6,906 nt of DNA from Oscillospiraceae bacterium (GTDB lineage: Bacteria > Bacillota > Clostridia > Oscillospirales > Oscillospiraceae), in the NCBI GenBank assembly GCA_028708585.1, contig JAQVYO010000083.1, forward strand, positions 1 to 6,906, in the 5' to 3' direction. The notes under the pieces were generated by a model. The model did no database searches, was not told where the DNA came from, and saw only the letters and a program-made list of their open reading frames with translations. Every line of letters starts with the position of its first letter. Positions within the stretch are counted from its first letter, which is position 1. Both the position numbers and the translations under genes were made by a program. This document shows positions 4,816-6,906 of this stretch, in pieces.

Positions 4816-6381
4816 ATGAAAAAGGTAAAAATTCTGCAGGCAGATCAAGCGGTGAGCTTGGTCAAAGATGGTGACACGCTGGTGACCTGCGGATTCGTGG
4901 GCAACTGCATTCCGGAGGCCCTGAATAAAGCAATGGAAAAACGATTTCTGGAGACAGGGTCCCCGCGCGGTCTGACTTTGTTTTATCCCGGCTCTCAAGG
5001 GGATAAAAGCGGCGTCTATGGCGGGGATCATTATGCACACGAGGGACTTTTGAAACGAGTCGTTGCGGGACATTACGCAACCGCCCAGAAACTACAGGAA
5101 TTGTGCCTGTCAAACAAATGCGAGGCATACAACCTGCCCCAGGGCGTGCTTTCTTCCCTGTTTCGGGAAATTGCCGCCCACAGGCCCGGCATCATTACCC
5201 ATGTGGGGCTGGACACGTTTGTGGACCCGAGAAACGGGGGCGGCAAGATCAACGAAAAAACCAAGGAAGATTTAGTGAAGGTCATCGAATTTGAAGGAGA
5301 GGAAAAACTGCTTTATAAATCGTTTCCTCTCAACGTCACCTTTTTGCGCGGCACATATGCGGATGAATATGGAAACATCAGCCTGGAAAAAGAAACGACC
5401 ACCACGGAAGTAACCTCCATCGCCCAGGCCGTCAAAAATTGCGGCGGTACGGTGATTGTCCAGGTAGAAAAGATCGTCAAGGCAGGCTATTTGGATCCCA
5501 GGCTGGTGAAAATACCGGGGATCTATGTGGACGCCGTTGTTCTGGCCGGCGGCAAAGATCATGAACAGAGCATTGGGAAAGAGTTCGACGGGGCCTTGTG
5601 TGGCATCTTACAAAGTCCGGTGGAAAGCACCGCGTCCATCAGCCCACTGAACGCAAAGAAAATCATTGCCAGAAGAGCGGCTATAGAACTCCGGAAGGAC
5701 ACGGTGGTGAATTTGGGCGTTGGCTTGCCTGAGCAAATTGCCGTGGTTGCGGGAGAAGAAGGAATCAACGAATACATGACGCTTACCGTTGAGTCCGGCA
5801 CCATCGGAGGCATTCCCCAGGCCGGTTCCAGATTTGGCGCCAGCTTAAATCCCGACGCCATCCTCGACCAGCCCTACCAATTTGATTTTTATGACGGCGG
5901 CGGCTTGGACATGGCATTTCTGGGACTTGCGGAATGCGACGAACAAGGCAACATCAACGTCAGTAAATTTGGACCCAAGCTTGCAGGCTGCGGCGGGTTT
6001 ATCAACATTACACAAAATACCGGAAAGGTCTTTTTCTGCGGCACCTTTACGGCGGGCAGGCTGAAAACAAAAGTGAAAGACGGAAAACTGGTGATTGAGC
6101 AGGAAGGAATCAAAACCAAATTTGTAAAGCAGGTAGAACAGATTACTTTCAGCGGAAAATACGCGGCCAAAACCGGACAGCGGATTTTGTATATCACCGA
6201 GCGTTGTGTGTTTGAGCTGAGAAAAGACGGACTTCATTTAATCGAAGTAGCACCTGGTATCGACGTGCAGACCCAGATTGTCGACTTAATGGAATTTACG
6301 CCCAAGATTGACGACAGCCTGAAAATGATGGATGCCCGCCTCTTTCAGGAGGAATCCATGGGACTGAAAACGGAAAAATAA
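4816..6381 (+). CDS. pct: Propionate CoA-transferase-like family I CoA-transferase
   Basis: The 521-residue cytoplasmic enzyme moves coenzyme A between short-chain acyl-CoAs and free acids such as acetate, propionate, lactate or butyrate through a glutamyl-CoA thioester. It is a fused alpha-beta protein, matching the usual 515-530 residues of Pct and E. coli YdiF. The first half carries DGDTLVTCGFVGN (18-30) and VDPRNGGGK (136-144). The second half carries VNLGVGLPE (298-306), the catalytic motif TVESG with Glu326 as probable nucleophile, and the conserved GCGGFINITQNT (391-402). Recalled C. propionicum Pct aligns over the whole length with very high similarity. The start at 4816 starts at MKKVKILQAD, matching the Pct start. 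It has its own promoter and appears to be monocistronic. No lactoyl-CoA dehydratase or acyl-CoA dehydrogenase gene is in view, so the pathway (acrylate route, butyrate formation or acid uptake) and exact substrate are open. Confidence 0.9.
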   Translation: MKKVKILQADQAVSLVKDGDTLVTCGFVGNCIPEALNKAMEKRFLETGSPRGLTLFYPGSQGDKSGVYGGDHYAHEGLLKRVVAGHYATAQKLQELCLSNKCEAYNLPQGVLSSLFREIAAHRPGIITHVGLDTFVDPRNGGGKINEKTKEDLVKVIEFEGEEKLLYKSFPLNVTFLRGTYADEYGNISLEKETTTTEVTSIAQAVKNCGGTVIVQVEKIVKAGYLDPRLVKIPGIYVDAVVLAGGKDHEQSIGKEFDGALCGILQSPVESTASISPLNAKKIIARRAAIELRKDTVVNLGVGLPEQIAVVAGEEGINEYMTLTVESGTIGGIPQAGSRFGASLNPDAILDQPYQFDFYDGGGLDMAFLGLAECDEQGNINVSKFGPKLAGCGGFINITQNTGKVFFCGTFTAGRLKTKVKDGKLVIEQEGIKTKFVKQVEQITFSGKYAAKTGQRILYITERCVFELRKDGLHLIEVAPGIDVQTQIVDLMEFTPKIDDSLKMMDARLFQEESMGLKTEK

Positions 6382-6592
6382 AGCCAAGCTCGTGTACCTT
6401 AAACCAAGTAAAGCCGTCCTTCTGCGGTGAATGGCCGCGTTGCGGGCGGAAATGATTTCCGGCCAATCTTCCCGCGCTGCATTTCGCAGCCGTATCCTCT
6501 CCTGCATAAAAATTCACCCCTCTTATAGGTCTGAATCTATAGCCTCAATGAGAAGAGTGGTTTGATTCTTACAGCGCTATTCTATCACGCAT
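6382..6592. other. Spacer with possible minus-strand gene remnant and small hairpins
   Basis: No gene is established in these 211 bases. On the minus strand, an ATG at 6505-6507 has a good ribosome-binding sequence, AGAGGGGTG (6515-6523). It opens a 73-codon frame (MQERIRLRNAAREDW and on) that runs 96 bases into the CoA-transferase gene before stopping at 6286. The product resembles nothing I know. The same stretch contains small hairpin-forming repeats, such as CGGAAAT/ATTTCCG (around 6447-6461), GCTGC/GCAGC (around 6476-6490) and GCGG/CCGC (around 6425-6439). It may be an eroded gene start, or a structured element. Confidence 0.35.
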
Positions 6593-6636
6593 AAAACAGG
6601 GCGCCGCCTCGGTCGGGGGCAGCGCCCTGTTTTTTT
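6593..6636. terminator. Strong bidirectional rho-independent terminator
   Basis: AAAACAGGGCGC (6593-6604) pairs perfectly with GCGCCCTGTTTT (6622-6633). The stem can continue past a C-A mismatch with G-C pairs, and the plus strand has seven T (6630-6636). It lies 10 bases beyond the stop of the minus-strand aminopeptidase, which gets four T on its strand, and is the first strong terminator after the CoA-transferase, about 210 bases downstream of it. Confidence 0.92.
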
Positions 6637-6646
6637 CGCTTTTCTG

Positions 6647-6906
6647 TTATTCCTCTTCAAAAACCGCTTTCGCGCCCTTATAGGTCATGTAGCAGTCCAG
6701 CTTGGAAACTACCTCAAAAGGCGCATGCATGGACATCACCGGCACCCCGGCGTCCAGCGTATCAATATTCCGCTGGGCCATAAAGACCGCTACCGTACCG
6801 CCCACGCCTTGGTCCACTTTTCCCAGTTCTCCCATCTGCCAAATCACCTGCGTCTGGTCAAAAATCTTCCGAATGCGAGCCACCACCTCTGCGGAGGCGT
6901 CGGAAG
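6647..6906 (-). CDS. M18 family aminopeptidase, C-terminal end (cut by window edge)
   Basis: The last 85 residues of a cytoplasmic zinc metallopeptidase of the M18 (aspartyl aminopeptidase / LAP4) family, which removes N-terminal, often acidic, residues from peptides. The visible motifs are GELGKVDQGVGGTVA, NIDTLDAGVPVMSMHAPFEVVSKLD and YMTYKG, in the order expected at the C-terminus. The His of SMHAPFE is the last zinc ligand of the family. The usual glycine run after QG (QGGGGT) is changed to QGVGGT. The frame stays open to the window edge, so the true start lies outside; the internal GTG at 6884-6886 is not a start. A full protein would be about 430-460 residues. The stop is TAA at 6647-6649, followed closely by a strong terminator. 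Confidence 0.93.
   Translation of the reverse strand, partial: SDASAEVVARIRKIFDQTQVIWQMGELGKVDQGVGGTVAVFMAQRNIDTLDAGVPVMSMHAPFEVVSKLDCYMTYKGAKAVFEEE

Noticed and set aside
1..6906. A defence system, CRISPR array or biosynthetic cluster
   Set aside because: No repeat-spacer pattern, nuclease, toxin-antitoxin pair, synthetase or other multi-gene signature is present. The radical SAM protein belongs to the SPL family and stands alone.

Overview
The window looks like a chromosomal segment of a spore-forming Clostridia-type Firmicute. This rests on the strong GGAGG-type ribosome binding sites, the PadR and YtrA-type GntR regulators, a spore-photoproduct-lyase-family radical SAM protein, a clostridial-type large serine recombinase remnant, and a propionate-CoA-transferase-like enzyme that resembles the Clostridium propionicum protein. 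No rRNA, tRNA, CRISPR array or intact insertion sequence is visible. The species cannot be named from the sequence.

Layout, left to right. (1) A minus-strand operon begins with a PadR regulator (18-536). It is followed 5 bases later by the first four codons of a gene that runs off the left edge. A near-consensus promoter (612-640) sits on a perfect 15-bp inverted repeat (597-629), so PadR probably controls its own operon. (2) 660-1335 is a decayed, GC-rich stretch. It holds a possible short minus-strand ORF and the frameshifted, truncated N-terminus of a large serine recombinase (940-1261), the scar of a former mobile element. (3) A two-gene plus-strand operon follows: a YtrA-subfamily GntR regulator (1437-1823) and a 462-residue membrane protein with a DUF5808-like motif and a PH-like C-terminal domain (1825-3213). 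It too has a -10 box inside a perfect 15-bp inverted repeat (1386-1420). (4) A bidirectional terminator (3262-3308) separates it from a convergent radical SAM protein of the spore photoproduct lyase family (3370-4371). That protein keeps the CxxxCxxC cluster motif but appears to have Ser where the catalytic Cys141 of Bacillus SplB lies. (5) A 444-base divergent intergenic region carries a consensus promoter, a 10-bp inverted repeat and a small nested repeat structure. (6) A family I CoA-transferase (4816-6381) comes next. (7) After a 211-base spacer and a strong bidirectional terminator (6593-6636) lies the C-terminal end of a convergent M18 aminopeptidase (6647-6906).

The genes do not form one pathway. 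Two self-contained regulator-plus-target operons, each probably repressed at its -10 box, flank a mobile-element scar, and housekeeping-type metabolic genes lie to the right. I see no clear new multi-gene system. The best leads are the SPL-family protein with the apparent Cys-to-Ser change, the regulator/membrane-protein pair without an ABC transporter, and the two -10-centred operators.
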